Assembly: GCA_026394095.1 (NCBI GenBank)
Contig: JAPKYY010000885.1
Coordinates: 1 to 6,260 of the forward strand
Direction: 5' to 3'
From: Acidobacteriota bacterium
Lineage (GTDB): Bacteria > Acidobacteriota > Terriglobia > Bryobacterales > Bryobacteraceae
Length of the DNA stretch: 6,260 nucleotides
In this document: positions 5,791-6,260 of the stretch, one piece after another
How the letters are laid out: every line of letters begins with the position of its first letter
How positions within the stretch are numbered: position 1 is the first letter of the stretch
Position numbers and translations under genes: made by a program
Notes under the pieces: model-generated
Databases searched by the model: none
Told to the model about the DNA's origin: nothing
What the model saw: the letters and a program-made list of their open reading frames with translations, nothing else

Positions 5791-6260
5791 ATGAGAACCA
5801 CTCCGCTGCGATCCAATCGCTTTCTGTGGCTTTGTCTGTTGACTGCGATGATATTCGCAAGCGCAACGCAGAGCTCCGCCCAGACCTTGTATGGCTCCAT
5901 TGTTGGCACAATTACCGATGCCTCCAATGCTTCCATCCCCGACGCAACCGTCACCATCAAAGGCAAAGACACGGGCGTAAACCGAACCACGACTACCAAT
6001 TCCGAAGGCGGATTCACTATCCCCACCATTCAAGGTGGTATTTACACCATTGAAGTGAAGAAAGATGGCTTTCGCGTCTCCCGCCAGGACAATATCGAGA
6101 TCACAGCCAACACAGTCTCCCGTCTCGATCTCAAGCTTACCGTTGGCCAGGTAAGCGAATCGGTGACAATTGAGGCGAATGCGGCCGTTCTCCAAACGGA
6201 TCGTTCTGAAGTTCGTGCCGAAATCACTTCAAAGACCCTTACTGAGCTGCCGGTAGCAAA
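5791..6260 (+). CDS. TonB-dependent receptor with carboxypeptidase-regulatory-like domain, Oar-type (5' part; runs off window)
   Basis: This is the start of an outer-membrane TonB-dependent transporter, with about 156 residues in the window. It has a signal peptide: Arg7 and Arg10, a hydrophobic core at 11-25 and a probable cleavage after SSA at 28-30. Residues 35 to about 115 form a carboxypeptidase-regulatory-like beta-sandwich with the typical pattern GSIVGTITDASNASIPDATV, then TTTTNSEGGFTIPTI (66-80) and YTIEVKKDGF (85-94). The segment with SVTIEANAAVLQTD then leads into the plug domain, but the usual LPLNGRN-like motif is only reached as ELPVA at the window edge. In Acidobacteriota this layout is very common in large receptors for polymers or oligosaccharides. 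The barrel is outside the window, so the ligand is unknown. The start is well supported by GAGGAA four bases upstream and by the signal peptide beginning at this Met. Confidence 0.88.
   Translation, partial: MRTTPLRSNRFLWLCLLTAMIFASATQSSAQTLYGSIVGTITDASNASIPDATVTIKGKDTGVNRTTTTNSEGGFTIPTIQGGIYTIEVKKDGFRVSRQDNIEITANTVSRLDLKLTVGQVSESVTIEANAAVLQTDRSEVRAEITSKTLTELPVA

Noticed and set aside
5662..6195. 177-codon open frame on the - strand opposite the TonB receptor start
   Set aside because: Gly/Cys/Asp-rich composition is typical of the antisense of beta-sandwich coding DNA, and it conflicts with the clear signal peptide and regulatory-like domain on the + strand.

Overview
The window reads as a chromosomal segment of an Acidobacteriota-like bacterium, possibly near Bryobacter/Solibacter. 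That placement is inferred from three things: the opening of an Oar-type TonB-dependent receptor with a carboxypeptidase-regulatory-like domain, a family greatly expanded in that phylum; a secreted GH36-like glycosidase; and moderately GC-rich coding sequence. No rRNA or other phylogenetic marker is present, so the placement is tentative. All supported genes are on the + strand and almost no DNA is non-coding.

Region 1 (1-2439) is a tight four-gene cluster for protein-thiocarboxylate sulfur transfer. It holds the 3' part of a CysM/CysK-type PLP cysteine synthase, a Mec-type JAMM metallopeptidase, a CysO/MoaD-like ubiquitin-fold sulfur carrier and a MoeZ-type E1 enzyme fused to a rhodanese domain. 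In the best-studied relative, Mycobacterium tuberculosis CysO-CysM-Mec, the carrier is adenylated and thiocarboxylated at its C-terminal Gly-Gly. CysM then adds an activated serine to give a carrier-cysteine adduct, and Mec releases the cysteine. Here the E1-rhodanese is in the same cluster, so the set looks self-contained. The carrier ends in Gly-Gly-Arg rather than Gly-Gly, so it should need trimming before it can be charged. The neighbouring JAMM peptidase is the obvious candidate to do this.

Region 2 (2405-4513) encodes a probably exported GH36-superfamily glycoside hydrolase. It starts at a GTG inside the end of the E1-rhodanese gene. Fold landmarks are clear, but several residues that define classical alpha-galactosidases are changed.

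Region 3 (about 4470-5710) is an ArnT/PMT-like (GT39-type) membrane glycosyltransferase that appears broken. The N-terminal part is in one frame and the C-terminal part in another, and the join seems to lack a stretch of the membrane domain.

Region 4 (5711-6260) is an 80-base intergenic gap that begins with an AT-rich palindrome. It is followed by the 5' part of a TonB-dependent receptor gene that runs off the window. I saw no RNA genes, CRISPR arrays, insertion sequences or clear terminators.
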